DNA from: Euonymus europaeus
Taxonomy: Eukaryota > Streptophyta > Magnoliopsida > Celastrales > Celastraceae
Length of the DNA stretch: 64,000 nt
Assembly (NCBI GenBank): GCA_963580455.1
Contig: OY756958.1
Span: 14,644,501-14,708,500, forward strand
Reading direction: 5' to 3'
Shown: positions 26,833-37,303 of the stretch, one piece after another
Numbering within the stretch: position 1 is the first letter of the stretch
Layout: the number at the start of each line of letters is the position of its first letter
Made by a program: the position numbers and the translations under genes
The notes under the pieces: generated by a model
The model's database searches: none
What the model saw: the letters and a program-made list of their open reading frames with translations, nothing else
What the model was told of the DNA's origin: nothing

Positions 26833-27974
26833 GAGGAGGAAGAAGGTCTTTTAATAAAGATCTAAAAGGCAAAGGCCTTGAAAAGGTCAAAACCGAGTAT
26901 ATAAAGAAAGGGTCCTCTATCCCTATCATCTGTGTCGAAAACACTGAATATGAGCAGTTTAAAAGCTGCCCACACTTATTGGCAATTCAATATATGCCTG
27001 ACGATGAACATTTTCCTACATACGGAATCAAAAATAGGTTCTTTTATGAAAAGATTCTTGAAGAAACTGGTTCAGTAACCTTCCATCATTCTTTACGAGG
27101 TAATGGACCTCAAATATCATATTCCAAAGCAATCCTAAAGAAAATCATATCCTTTGAGGACTTTGGTAGGGATCCTAACAAGAATAGACCTCTTATAGAG
27201 CGCCGTGTCTCTTATAGATTCTACAATTACTGGGACTATATTGATGCATGGTCCAAAGCATTCTTTTATCAAAATAATCTGGGTAAACACTCATGGTTCT
27301 TCCAAATCAGCGATGATTTTAAGGATCAATGTCCAAAATGGTTTCTCCTCTGGTGGGATCAAATTGGACCGGAAGATAATTTCCTTCCAGATGATTTATC
27401 TGAAATCTTTAAGTATTACTCATCGTTGTTAAAACAACATCCTAATTTCAAGAGTTATACTTTTGCTCGAACAGAGAAGTTATTTTACTTCCTTGTCGAC
27501 TTCAAAATACCATGGATTTGGGCCTGGCAGTATGACCTTATAATATACGATAATTTCCCCACTCTGGTCCGAAAATTGAACCATCGATGGTGGGCTTCAT
27601 TTGAATATCATAACATCTCCAAAGCCCAGGTCCTACGAAGTTTGGGGACAGCCCAAGATAGTCAATCCAAATCCAATCCTCAAGGAATTCTAGAGGGTCT
27701 CTATGATGAAAAAGACCTCCTTGAAATTCTACTCAAATTAAAAGAAGAAATGCCACAAGTCTCTCAATCTGATCTCATCATAAAAGCTAAAAAGATGGCG
27801 TATCAAAAGAAACTTCATCCTAACGATCCAGACGATCCAATAGAAGTTTCCTCGCAAGAAGATGAAGATGATAGAGACGCAATGTCAGAATCTGAAGCGT
27901 CTGAATACAGTAACGATGGTACTATCCATCTGGCATACATGATGGACCCAGAGACTATTAAAAAAGAAAAATGA
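26808..27974 (+). CDS. Copy A ORF2, 388 aa, intact, unknown function
   Basis: This frame opens inside the last 25 nt of ORF1 in a different register, an overlap that suggests translational coupling or reinitiation. The N-terminus is short and basic (RRSFNKDLKGKG). The centre is rich in Trp, Tyr and Phe, with WSKAFFY, SWFFQI and KWFLLWWDQIG. The C-terminal 50 residues are acidic and Ser-rich (SSQEDEDDRDAMSE). There is no zinc knuckle, protease or polymerase motif. A second ORF of unknown function after the polyprotein is a known feature of florendoviruses; a transactivator or inclusion-body role as in caulimovirus ORF VI is conceivable, but I see no motif proving it. The same ORF is open in D and E and has a stop in C, so it is a genuine viral gene. 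Confidence 0.8.
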   Translation: MASSSRIMRGGRRSFNKDLKGKGLEKVKTEYIKKGSSIPIICVENTEYEQFKSCPHLLAIQYMPDDEHFPTYGIKNRFFYEKILEETGSVTFHHSLRGNGPQISYSKAILKKIISFEDFGRDPNKNRPLIERRVSYRFYNYWDYIDAWSKAFFYQNNLGKHSWFFQISDDFKDQCPKWFLLWWDQIGPEDNFLPDDLSEIFKYYSSLLKQHPNFKSYTFARTEKLFYFLVDFKIPWIWAWQYDLIIYDNFPTLVRKLNHRWWASFEYHNISKAQVLRSLGTAQDSQSKSNPQGILEGLYDEKDLLEILLKLKEEMPQVSQSDLIIKAKKMAYQKKLHPNDPDDPIEVSSQEDEDDRDAMSESEASEYSNDGTIHLAYMMDPETIKKEK

Positions 27975-28323
27975 TATGCCATTATCCTTATCAGGAATCT
28001 TGTATATATTTATCTTTTACTATTTGTCTGGTTCCACCAGGTCGGTATCATGAGTAATTAGGCGATGGGGCCCAATGTGTACCCGCAATTACTTTTGTAC
28101 CCCTCATTGGGTTTATTTAAGGAGACTTCCTCCTTATTGTATGGTGTGCAAAAATTTGGAATAGAAGCTTTGGTTTGCTTTGGTATTCTCTCTACTTTGA
28201 TCTTTGTTTTTATTCTTCAATCTTTGTATATTCGCCATCTCTAAGTATGCTCTGTACCTGCGACCTCGGTTGATCTGGTACATCAGAAATTTGTCTCTTT
28301 TCTTCCTTGATTATTTCTTGTTT
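27975..28323 (+). promoter_or_regulatory. Copy A/B intergenic region with presumed pregenomic promoter
   Basis: There is no ORF here. This 349-bp region follows ORF2 and precedes the leader of the next tandem unit, the usual site of the caulimovirid promoter and 3' processing signals. TTTATTTAAGG at 28,112-28,122 is a TATA-like candidate, followed by GAGACTTCCTCC. The TATTTAA core is preserved in the matching regions of copies C, D and E. A CT-rich stretch with repeated TTTG follows. No experimental start is known to me. Confidence 0.55.
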
Positions 28324-28491
28324 ATCCTTAACGGCGCCACAAACGGACGGCTCTGCTGCCTGTGGTTATAAAGCCCAGAGGATTTCTCTGTTTATATAAA
28401 TTGCTCATCCTTAACGGCGCCACAAACGGACGGCTCTGCCGCCTGTGGTTATAAAGCCCAGAGGATTTCTCTGCTGTTACGAATTATATTC
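28324..28491 (+). promoter_or_regulatory. Copy B duplicated leader hairpins
   Basis: The same 83-bp tandem pair as in copy A begins at 28,324 and 28,407. In the first unit the inner stem reads CGGC-TCT-GCTG, so one C-G pair becomes a G-U wobble while the stem stays pairable in RNA. Confidence 0.68.
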
Positions 28492-28782
28492 ATGAATCGA
28501 TATACTGTTGAAGAACGATATTGGAAAGGTTGCTTAAAACAAATCAGATCTATTGACTCCTATCATTATTTCCCTGTTGAAACTGGTGATATTGAATATT
28601 GCAATTTCTGGGAACCAATTTTAATCAAAAAATTGGAAAAATTATCTACTCTACATCATAACAACAATTCATCTCTAGTTCAGATATTTCTAACTAAACT
28701 TCAATTGCTTTATCAACGCAAATTTGAACTGGATAACGAAGCCAGTATATCGGAAACTAGCATATCTAAGCACCGCCGGTGA
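28492..28782 (+). CDS. Copy B 96-aa leader ORF
   Basis: This is the counterpart of the copy A leader ORF and the same length. The visible changes are near the C-terminus, where the tail reads TSISKHRR. Its preservation beside a clearly broken ORF1 probably reflects young age rather than selection in the plant genome. Function is unknown; see the copy A entry. Confidence 0.5.
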   Translation: MNRYTVEERYWKGCLKQIRSIDSYHYFPVETGDIEYCNFWEPILIKKLEKLSTLHHNNNSSLVQIFLTKLQLLYQRKFELDNEASISETSISKHRR

Positions 28783-28954
28783 GTCTTCTACTCATCTGAG
28801 ATTCAAGTGCTCCAGTACTGAGCTTTCATGTTAATTGACCTATATTGTTTCTGCCTGCTTTGCATATTAATATATCGTGCTATTCCTGCACTTTTCTGGT
28901 TATACCATTCGTTTGTATTACTTCTTCTTTTGGTTGCTTCTGTTCTATGCGTTC

Positions 28955-28966
28955 TGGTATCGGAGC
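28955..28966 (+). other. Copy B tRNA-iMet primer-binding site
   Basis: TGGTATCGGAGC lies exactly 7,913 bp after the copy A site. This fixes the viral genome length and shows that A and B are joined head to tail, as expected for a terminally redundant or concatemeric insertion. Confidence 0.87.
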
Positions 28967-29120
28967 CTAACCCCCGGAGAGATTGAGTGAAGTATTCCAG
29001 GTTAGCTTGACCTGTTAGGCCGTTAAGCTGTGAGAGCGTTAGGCCGTTTTGATCGCTGTAAAAGTCCTGCCGACAAACACTTCTAAAAAGTCATACGGTA
29101 GACTTTAAACTCCGTCTAAA

Positions 29121-30196
29121 ATGGCATCCTTAATCCGAAGCCTGAGCAAAAGGAACGTTGAAAGTTCTAGCTCTTCTCCTTCATCCCACTTATTAGTTAT
29201 TCCCAGAAAAAACATTGAGGAATTAGTTTTTTCTAATGTTGATGAAGTTTTAAACAAATGGACGATTCCAAAGGTCGAGCCATCTCATGTTTATCACAAA
29301 GGATCTTTTTCTTTAAAAACCTCTTTTGTTATAAAAACTGTTGAACATGCCAAGGGAATTCAATCTGAAAATGAGGTTATACCACTTTTGCCTTTAAAAT
29401 TGATAGCAAAAGAGATTTTAGGAAAATATAATTATCTGCATATAGGGCTAGTTCAAATTGCCCTAAAACCATTAACAAGAGAAGGTTTAAACACCTCCGT
29501 TTTGGCTTGCTTAAGAGATAACAGGCATTATAATTTTACAGATTCACTCTTAGGTATGGTAGAGACAAGTCTCTACAAAGGACCAGTCTATTTTGACTGT
29601 TATCCTAACCTGACCTTGTCCTTGGATGATCCTAATCTTTAGCATGCTTTACAACTCAATATAAAAACAAGCGGATATGACATGATGCCTGAATCCAGCA
29701 ATATTAATGTGATTTATCGAATCTGTTTCAAAGCCATGAATACTATGATCCCAAACGTAGTTGGGTTTTCAAAAAAGGGATCCACAACTTTATTTCAAGT
29801 TGATCATGCGAATGCTAATTTAGCTGTTCCTAGGTCCATACAATGGAAAGATGTATCCATGCCCTCAAATTGGTTTCTGGAAGAAGTATCCACCTCTTCA
29901 ACTAAACCAGTCGAGCCTCGAAAAATGGAACAAATCGTCGAACATGATAATGGAGACGTCGAGATCTTTTTCTCTTCTGATCGAAAATTAAGGGTAACCC
30001 CGTCAAGATCAGACCATAGGAAGTTAAAATCTTTTTCTTCCCGACATAGTACATCTTCCATTCCAGACTCAGTTAAAGGTTTATCCCTATCCGCAAACAA
30101 TATCCCTCATCCTGTTTATAAAACCCCATCAGCACCATCTCCTTCAGAGAGAGGATCCGATGGATCCAATGAAGGCAACGAGCCAACACCCTCCGA
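29121..30196 (+). pseudogene. Copy B ORF1, 5' fragment (movement-protein part)
   Basis: Only the first 358 or so codons of ORF1 are present, covering the movement-protein domain. The frame is stopped by TAG at 29,640-29,642 after NLTLSLDDPNL, with in-frame sequence continuing beyond. At 30,191-30,196 (CTCCGA) the sequence leaves ORF1 and enters the inverted leader of copy C. CTCCGA is common to both partners. The frame then runs through the inverted leader to 30,353 as a meaningless tail. Coat protein, protease and polymerase are absent from this copy. Confidence 0.92.
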
Positions 30197-30201
30197 TACC
30201 A
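30191..30201 (-). other. Copy C truncated primer-binding site at the B/C inversion breakpoint
   Basis: On the minus strand TGGTATCGGAG runs straight into GGTGTTGG of the movement-protein region, so the last base of the 12-nt site and everything after it are lost. The inversion breakpoint therefore falls within the PBS, with TCGGAG shared by both sides. Confidence 0.85.
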
Positions 30202-30373
30202 GAACGCACAGAACAGAAGCAACCAAAAGAAGAAGTAATACAAACGAATGGTATAACCAGAAAAGTGCAGGAATAGCACGATATATTAATATGCAAAGCA
30301 GGCAGAAACAATATAGGTCAATTAACATGAAAGCTCAGTACTGGAGCACTTGAATCTCAGATGAGTAGAAGAC

Positions 30374-30664
30374 TCACCGGCGGTGCTGAGATGTGCTAGT
30401 TTCCGATATACTGGCTTCGTTATCCAGTTCAAATTTGCGTTGATAAAGCAATTGAAGTTTAGTTAGAAATATCTGAACTAGAGATGAATTGTTGTTATGA
30501 TGTAGAGTAGATAATTTTTCCAATTTTTTGATTAAAATTGGTTCCCAAAAATTGCAATATTCAATATCACCAGTTTCAACAGGGAAATAATGATAGGAGT
30601 CAATAGATCTGATTTGTTTTAAGTAACCTTTCCAATATCGTTCTTCAACAGTATATCGATTCAT
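30374..30664 (-). CDS. Copy C 96-aa leader ORF
   Basis: This is the minus-strand counterpart of the copy A leader ORF, open over all 96 codons, with one visible change (Tyr for Cys at residue 14). It lies between the single leader hairpin unit and the truncated PBS of the inverted copy. Function is unknown. Confidence 0.5.
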   Translation of the reverse strand: MNRYTVEERYWKGYLKQIRSIDSYHYFPVETGDIEYCNFWEPILIKKLEKLSTLHHNNNSSLVQIFLTKLQLLYQRKFELDNEASISETSTSQHRR

Positions 30665-30749
30665 GAATATGATTCATAACAGCAGAGAAATCCTCTGGGC
30701 TTTATAACCACAGGCGGCGGAGCCGTCTGTTTGTGGCGCCGTTAAGGAT
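30665..30749 (-). promoter_or_regulatory. Copy C leader, single hairpin unit (not duplicated)
   Basis: Unlike copies A, B, D and E, this leader has only one ATCCTTAACGGCGCC unit. The stem CCACA...TGTGG with the inner CGGC/GCCG is kept. Copy C therefore represents a viral variant with a single unit, or lost one by slippage. Confidence 0.72.
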
Positions 30750-31098
30750 GAACAAGAAATAATCAAGGAAGAAAAGAGACAAATTTCTGATGTACCAGAT
30801 CAACCGAGGTCGCAGGTACAGAGCATACTTAGAGATGGCGAATATACAAAGATTGAAGAATAAAAACAAAGATCAAAGTAGAGAGAATACCAAAGCAAAC
30901 CAAAGCTTCTATTCCAAATTTTTGCACACCATACAATAAGGAGGAAATCTTCTTAAATAAACCCAATGAGGGGTACAAAAGTAATTGCGGGTACACATTG
31001 GGCCCCATCGCCTAATTACTCATGATACCGACCTGGTGGAACCAGACAAATAGTAAAAGATAAATATATACAAGATTCCTGATAAGGATAATGGCATA
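30750..31098 (-). promoter_or_regulatory. Copy C intergenic region, presumed promoter
   Basis: This is the reverse complement of the A/B intergenic region, with a TTTATTTAAG core followed by AAGATTTCCTCC. It shares the copy A form of the stretch just before the TATA-like element (CCCCTCATTGGG), whereas D and E share a different form. No gene is present. Confidence 0.5.
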
Positions 31099-32268
31099 TC
31101 ATTTTTCTTTTTTTTTAATAGTCTCTGGGTCCATCATGTATGCCAGATGGATAGTACCATCGTTACTGTATTCAGACGCTTCAGATTCTGACATTGCGTC
31201 TCTATCATCTTCATCTTCTTGCGAGGAAACTTCTATTGGATCGTCTGGATCGTTAGGATGAAGTTTCTTTTGATACGCCATCTTTTTAGCTTTTTTGATG
31301 AGATCAGATTGAGAGACTTGTGGCATTTCTTCTTTTAATTTGAGTAGAATTTCAAGGAGGTCTTTTTCATCATAGAGACCTTCTAGAATTCCTTGAGGAT
31401 TGGATTTGGATTGACTATCTTGGGCTGTCCCCAAACTTCGTAGGACCTGGGCTTTGGAGATGTTATGATATTCAAATGAAGCCCACCATCGATGGTTCAA
31501 TTTTCGGACCAGAGTGGGGAAATTATCATATATTATAAGGTCATACTGCCAGGCCAAAATCCATGGTATTTTGAAGTCGACAAGGAAGTAAAATAACTTC
31601 TCTGTTCGAGCAAAAGTATAACTCTTGAAATTAGGATGTTGTTTTAACAACGATGAGTAATACTTAAAGATTTCAGATAAATCATCTGGAAGGAAATTAT
31701 CTTCAGGTCCAATTTGATCCCATCAGAGGAGAAACCATTTTGGACATTGATCCTTAAAATCATCCCTGATTTGGAAGAACCATGAGTGTTTACCCAGATT
31801 ATTTTGATAAAAGAATGCTTTGGACCATGCATCAATATAGTCCCAGTAATTGTAGAATCTATAAGAGACGCGGCGCTCTATAAGAGGTCTATTCTTGTTA
31901 GGATCCCTACCAAAGTCCTCAAAGGATATGATTTTCTTTAGGATTGCTTTGGAATATGCTATTTGAGGTCCATTACCTCGTAAAGAATGATGGAAGGTTA
32001 CTGAACCAGTTTCTTCAAGAATCTTTTCATAAAAGAACCTATTTTTGATTCCGTATGTAGGAAAATGTTCATCGTCAGGCATATATTGAATTGCCAATAA
32101 GTGTGGGCAGCTTTTAAACTGCTCATATTCAGTGTTTTCGACACAGATGATAGGGATAGAGGACCCTTTCTTTATATACTCGGTTTTGACCTTTTCAAGG
32201 CCTTTGCCTTTTAGATCTTTATTAAAAGACCTTCTTCCTCCTCTCATGATTCGGCTGGAGCTGGCCAT
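31099..32268 (-). pseudogene. Copy C ORF2, one premature stop
   Basis: The frame is collinear with the 388-aa ORF2 of the other copies but is stopped by TGA at 31,723-31,725 (minus strand), right after the WFLL of the Trp-rich core. The frame stays open on both sides without a shift. One extra Lys codon near the C-terminus (KKKEK) makes the full frame one codon longer than in A. Only the first 181 residues could be made from the normal start, without most of the aromatic core and the acidic tail. Confidence 0.9.
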
Positions 32269-35008
32269 TTGCCCTGCAAATATTCACGAGTAAGGAAGTC
32301 AGGCAAATTGTTAGATTCTCCTTTAATAAACTCAATATTGAAATCAAAAATTGCAAGTAACGCTTGCCAACGTGCAAAAATCTGTTTAGAGGCCAGATTT
32401 TTAACATCCTTTTCAAGGACATCTTTGGCTGCTTTACAGTCAATTCGTAATAAGAATTTCTGATTTAATAAATCATCTTGAAATTTAGTAATACAAAGGA
32501 CAATTGATAAAAGTTCCTTTTTAATGGTGGAATAGTTCTTTTGAGCTGGTTTCCATAAACCAGAGGTAAATCGGACGAGTTGTTCTTTGCCTGTAGGAGT
32601 CTTTTGTTTGAGAATACCACCATACCCTTGTTCAGAAGCATCGATCTCGACTATTTTTAGATAGTCAGGATTAGGAATAGACAAGCAAGGAATTAATTTA
32701 ATTCTAGATTTAATAGCCTTAACTGCTTGAGTACACTGATGAGTCCAAGGGTCAGGTTCCTTTTTTAACCTGCCAAAAAGAGGTTTGCAATCTTTGGCAA
32801 GATTTTTATAAAAATCTGCAACATAGTTTAGGCAACCAAGAAACCTCTGTAATTGGGTTCTGTCTTTGAGTTCATCAGGGAATTTATCTCCAAACCTCAG
32901 GGCCCTGTCAATAGGGATTATAGATCCCTGGGTAATATTATGTCCCAGAAAGCGGACATTAGTTTGAAATAATTTTATCTTTTTCAAAGATAAGACTAGT
33001 CCATTCTTTTTTATAGTTTCATAAAAAATGTGTAGATGTTTCCAATGCTGTGAAAGATCATAAGAATAGACAAGAACATCATCTATATAAACAATGATAA
33101 AATCAACAAAGCAATTGAAAATATCATTCATGACATTCTGAAATTCAGAGGGAGCATTTTTTAACCCAAACGGCATAACATTCCATTCATAGTGGCCAAA
33201 CGGGACAGTGAAGGCTGTTTTGTACCTATCCTTCTCTTCAATTTGGATTTGCCAGAATCCGCTTTTAAGGTCAAATTTAGAGAAGATATTTGCTTTATAA
33301 AGACGATTCAGTAAATCACGCTTATTAGGGATAGGATATCTAATCCATTGTAACATCTTATTAAGGGGTTTATAATTAATTACTAACCTTGGGGCTCCTC
33401 GTTCTATTTCGGCTGCATTGTACACGTAAAAAGCAAAACAGCTCCAGAGAGAGTAACTCTTGCGAATTAGCTTTTTGTCTAAAAGCTGAGTGATTTCCTT
33501 TTGACAATATTCGACCAGTTCCTTAGACATTTGGATTGGTCTCGCTTTGGTCGGGATGTTCTTTTCGCAGAAATCGGGCTCATATGGTAGTTTAACCATA
33601 TGTTTCTTTCGTTCCCAAAAAGCTGAAGGAACTTCGCTGCATACTTCATGCTCAAGTTTGACTAAGAAAGAAGATATTTTTTCTTTCATGGTGGGGTGAT
33701 TTACCTGTGTTTCTAATGATATAGAATTGATCTCTTCCTTGATGAATGCAATCTGTTGTTGTTTGAAGGAAGCAAAATTATGAAGTTGATTAATATAAGC
33801 AACTTTTTTGGGAAAGGCAAACTTAAAAGTTACGGATTTTCCTTTTAAGACTGCATGGATTCCTTCATTATCAACCTGATAAGGTTCTAATAATGCTAAG
33901 AATGGATTTCCTAGAATAATATTGGAATTTAAGTATTTAACCAAAATAAACACAAGTTTAATACAAACCTGTTCGTGGCAGATGTAAGCATCAGATAGTT
34001 TATATTTTATCTTAAGTTCCTTTTTATCGGCTGCGGTTAATACCTGTGATGTTTTTTCAAAATACTTGGAGGGTATTAACCCTTCACGTACACAGTGTCG
34101 ATCAGCGCCTGAGTCAATTAAAGCGAGAGTAGAAATATTGAGCTCATTATTAACAACCAAATTTACCTTAACATAATATTGCCTATTGGTGATTTCTTGA
34201 ATTACCATCATCTTGTTAAGGTAATCTTCATTAAGATCGGATTTTGATTCTTCAGAACTCATAACTGCCAATCCCTTCTGTTTTAAATCTGGGTTGTCGA
34301 TGTAGGGGTTTCCTTCTTGAACTTCGAGTGGATCTGTTTCATGAAAACTTGGAGTAGACTGCTGAGGATTCGCAGAGTCTATAGAAGGAAAATTGAAGGA
34401 GGATGATGCAGGAGTGGCAGTGTAATTAACTTCGGCCTGCAACTCTAGGATTTCTATCCTCTGTCTTAGAGATTTTACTTCTCCTTTGAGTGTATTTACC
34501 TCATGTTTCAGATCATGAATGGTAACAGGTTTAGGAGCGGAGGTCCTGGAGAATACTTCTTTTAAAGTATAAGCTGGGGAGACGGCGACTTCTATAGGAT
34601 CGACTTTTGAGTCGGGCCTTTTCTCTGACTTTTGTATGGATAAGAGTTTTTCAAGTGCTTCTCTTTTCTCCTGGGGATCGGGAATGGAATCAAGAAGATC
34701 GAGGATGAAGCTCTCGTGCTGAGTGAGAACGTTAATGGAAAGACCATTCATTTGAATGATAGCTTTATAATAGTCGCATTCGCAGTCGTCTTTGTCAGAA
34801 AGAGAAGAAGAATGATCATTATCAGATAAGAGAATATCACTAGAGTCGGATTTGTCAGATGAATAATCTTCAGCTAAAATTTTTAAAAGATCAGCCTTAT
34901 CTGATTCAGGAATGGCAAGACTATTAATCTTGGTCTGGGCGCGACATGCATTTTGGTAATGACCTGTTTTACCGCATTTCCAACATGTGGGTTGGCGCGT
35001 GCCACGCA
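32244..35008 (-). pseudogene. Copy C ORF1, 3' part (CCHC, AP, RT, RH)
   Basis: This is the 3' half of the inverted copy ORF1, split from its 5' half by the gypsy element. It begins a few codons before the CCHC knuckle and contains the protease DSGAD, the reverse transcriptase with YIDD, and RNase H, then ends at the usual stop overlapping ORF2. I see no stop or frameshift in this half. The frame runs on into the gypsy LTR on its 5' side, but that extension is not viral. It lacks the movement and most of the coat-protein domains, so it is a relic. Confidence 0.92.
35004..35008. other. Target-site duplication ACGCA (left)
   Basis: ACGCA abuts the left LTR and recurs at 44,559-44,563 after the right LTR. 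Removing the element and one copy restores collinearity with the other EPRV copies. A 5-bp duplication is standard for Ty3/gypsy integrase. Confidence 0.95.
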
Positions 35009-37303
35009 TGTAACGCCCCAATTTCGGGAACGTTACGTGGTGCTCACCGCACCGTCCTAGGTTATCAATGTGATTCACAACACGAGGATTTAACTCCAGT
35101 TCGTCTAACTAAGTTAAATCTTCCAACAAAAATCCGGCAACATTTCCCCGTAATTCGGGTAATGCCCACCTGATTAAACGCAGCATAACATCATATAATC
35201 ACATCCCAACCTAGCAAGGCCTCTGGCCATCTAACAGCAGGCAAATTCACAACCTATGGCCTCAGGCCTTCTAACAGCATGCAAATTCACAACCTATGGC
35301 CTCAGGCCATCTAGCAGCATGCACAAACTGAAATCATGATTCATACATCACAATGATTCCACACAACCAATAAACAGGAATAAATGTCCACACCCGGTTC
35401 AGAAGTCCCACATCAATGGAATAACCTTCTAACCGTCCATAATCCACACCTTACGGTGTCACGCAGTCAATATATCACACATGGAATCATTTCATACAAA
35501 TAATTCAACATAAGGTTTAAGACTCTAATCCCAAACCTACACCCTCTCCAAGAGCCATCCATGCCACAACGTCGTCTCTACTGATCCGCACCTCTGGCAC
35601 TAGTACCTGTCTCACCTGTAGGGAGGGAGAAAAATAAAGGGTGAGCTAGAAGCTCAGTAGGGGTAAAGAGTAAAACAAGCAACATGGCGGTTATTAAAGA
35701 TAAGATAATGCATCAATATGTTCTCCTCTATGCACATGTCACATAACACAACCAATAGTCCGGGTATTCCCTTCGGGGTAAAACACATTCATCAATCCAC
35801 TAGTCTTCAACTATGGATTAACCAAACCTCAAAGGCACTACATGCTTCCCAACCATCATGAATGAGAGCGCAATCATCATTCACATTACACCCGCGAAGG
35901 TTCTACCCGGTTGTGTGAACCCCGTCACACCCACACCTTAAGTGTGTTGCCTCACATGGAGTCATATGATCCGTGCCCATGCGTTGACACGCAACCATCC
36001 TCCCATGTGACTTTCAAGTAACCTATGGTATCCCGAGTCCATACCCGAGCATCCCGTGCAAACTCTAATGCATTCATGCTCGTGCCATGCCAAATATACA
36101 TATATATCAACCTATATATATATACAACTACTGATGATGCATGACAAGATTCAAAGCATGCTCAATGGATGATTGAACATGTAATTGGGCAATGCAATCT
36201 ACATTTAGAGAATATATAAATAAACCTTAGGTTCGTTCTTCCTTAGGCACTATAAGGCAAGAACACAAACAAAGAGACCAATGAGAATTCAAACCGAATT
36301 TTTGAATCAACGAACGATATCGAAGTAAGAAAGGGTCAAGAAATCCCCTACCTCAAGTTGAGCACAACACACAATTCCAAATTCCAAGAATTAGGGTTTA
36401 AATCCCCCTTTCACCAACCTAACCATATTTCATCATTCCAATCCATATATACATGTTAATAACACACATTTATCTTAACAATAACAATTACAACATGAAA
36501 TAATTCCATAAATCAAAGGAACTTACCTTCTCTCTCTAGGATTTTCCCCAAAATCCTTCAACTCCTCCAAATTCGAACCCTAGCCTAAACCCATGATTTA
36601 AACTAGTAAAACATCAGCAAATATCCTCATAATCAACATATCTAAAGCCTATTTTCCATTTCTTAAAGAATCAAAGTAGATCTAAGAAAAAATCTAAAAT
36701 TCCAAAACTAGAAAACTTACCTTGAATCTTTGAAAACTCCTTGGAAATCTTGTTAGCAACACCCAAACATCCACAATCTAAGCTTTGATCTTCGAAAATC
36801 ACTCTCTCTCTCTAAGTTTCTCTCTCTTTCTCTCTCCTCTCGGCCAACTCTGGAAAAATGGGTTTATGGTGTTAAAAATCGTGTTTTAAAACACTGGAAT
36901 CGCGACCACTGTACAGGGGAGATCGATCCCCCAATATGGGCGATCGATCCCCAAAACACTCTGCCCCTTTTTTTTCCATCACCTACAATTCAGGGGGATC
37001 AATCCCCCAATATGGTGATCGATCCCCAAAACACTCTGGCCCTTTTTCTTTTCCTTTACCATTTGATCGATTCTCCCATGTTGGCGATCGATCCCCCAAA
37101 GTACTGTCTCGGTGTTATCTTCCAAATTCGCATCCGACACACATCCGACTTGGTCTAAGCCTCGATTTGAAATATTATGCGATTGAAATGGTCAAAACAA
37201 AAGTCTTCGTGACCCCGTAACCTCCCCAACTCATTTCCCAATAATTTAACGCCCATAAATTAATCGAAACTTAAAACAAAAATTTTTGGGTTGGGGTTTC
37301 ACA
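35009..37303 (-). repeat. 3' LTR of the gypsy element
   Basis: The LTR is 2,295 bp. On the element strand it starts TGTGAAACCCC and ends GGGGCGTTACA, giving the TG...CA termini. It contains a GA-rich tract (CT on the plus strand, about 36,800-36,840), a TATATATATATA run near 36,113-36,124 and a set of GATCGATCCCC repeats at about 36,921-37,110. A 94-codon frame at 36,936-37,220 is produced by those repeats and is not a gene. Confidence 0.96.
36921..37110. repeat. Short ~70-76-bp degenerate tandem repeats in the LTR
   Basis: Three units begin at about 36,921, 36,997 and 37,065, each with GATCGAT/GATCAAT followed by CCCC, then a second GATCGATCCCC about 20 bp on, then AAAACACTCTG in the first two. 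GGGGGAT-CA-ATCCCCC near 36,993 is a perfect 7-bp-arm palindrome. The same units lie at about 44,176-44,365 in the other LTR. Their place 190-380 bp inside the U3 end suggests regulatory repeats (inference). Confidence 0.75.

Noticed and set aside
36936..37220. 94-codon frame in the LTR, repeated at 44,191-44,475
   Set aside because: It is made by the GATCGATCCCC repeats (GDRSPKHS periodicity), lies antisense in an LTR and has no recognisable domain.
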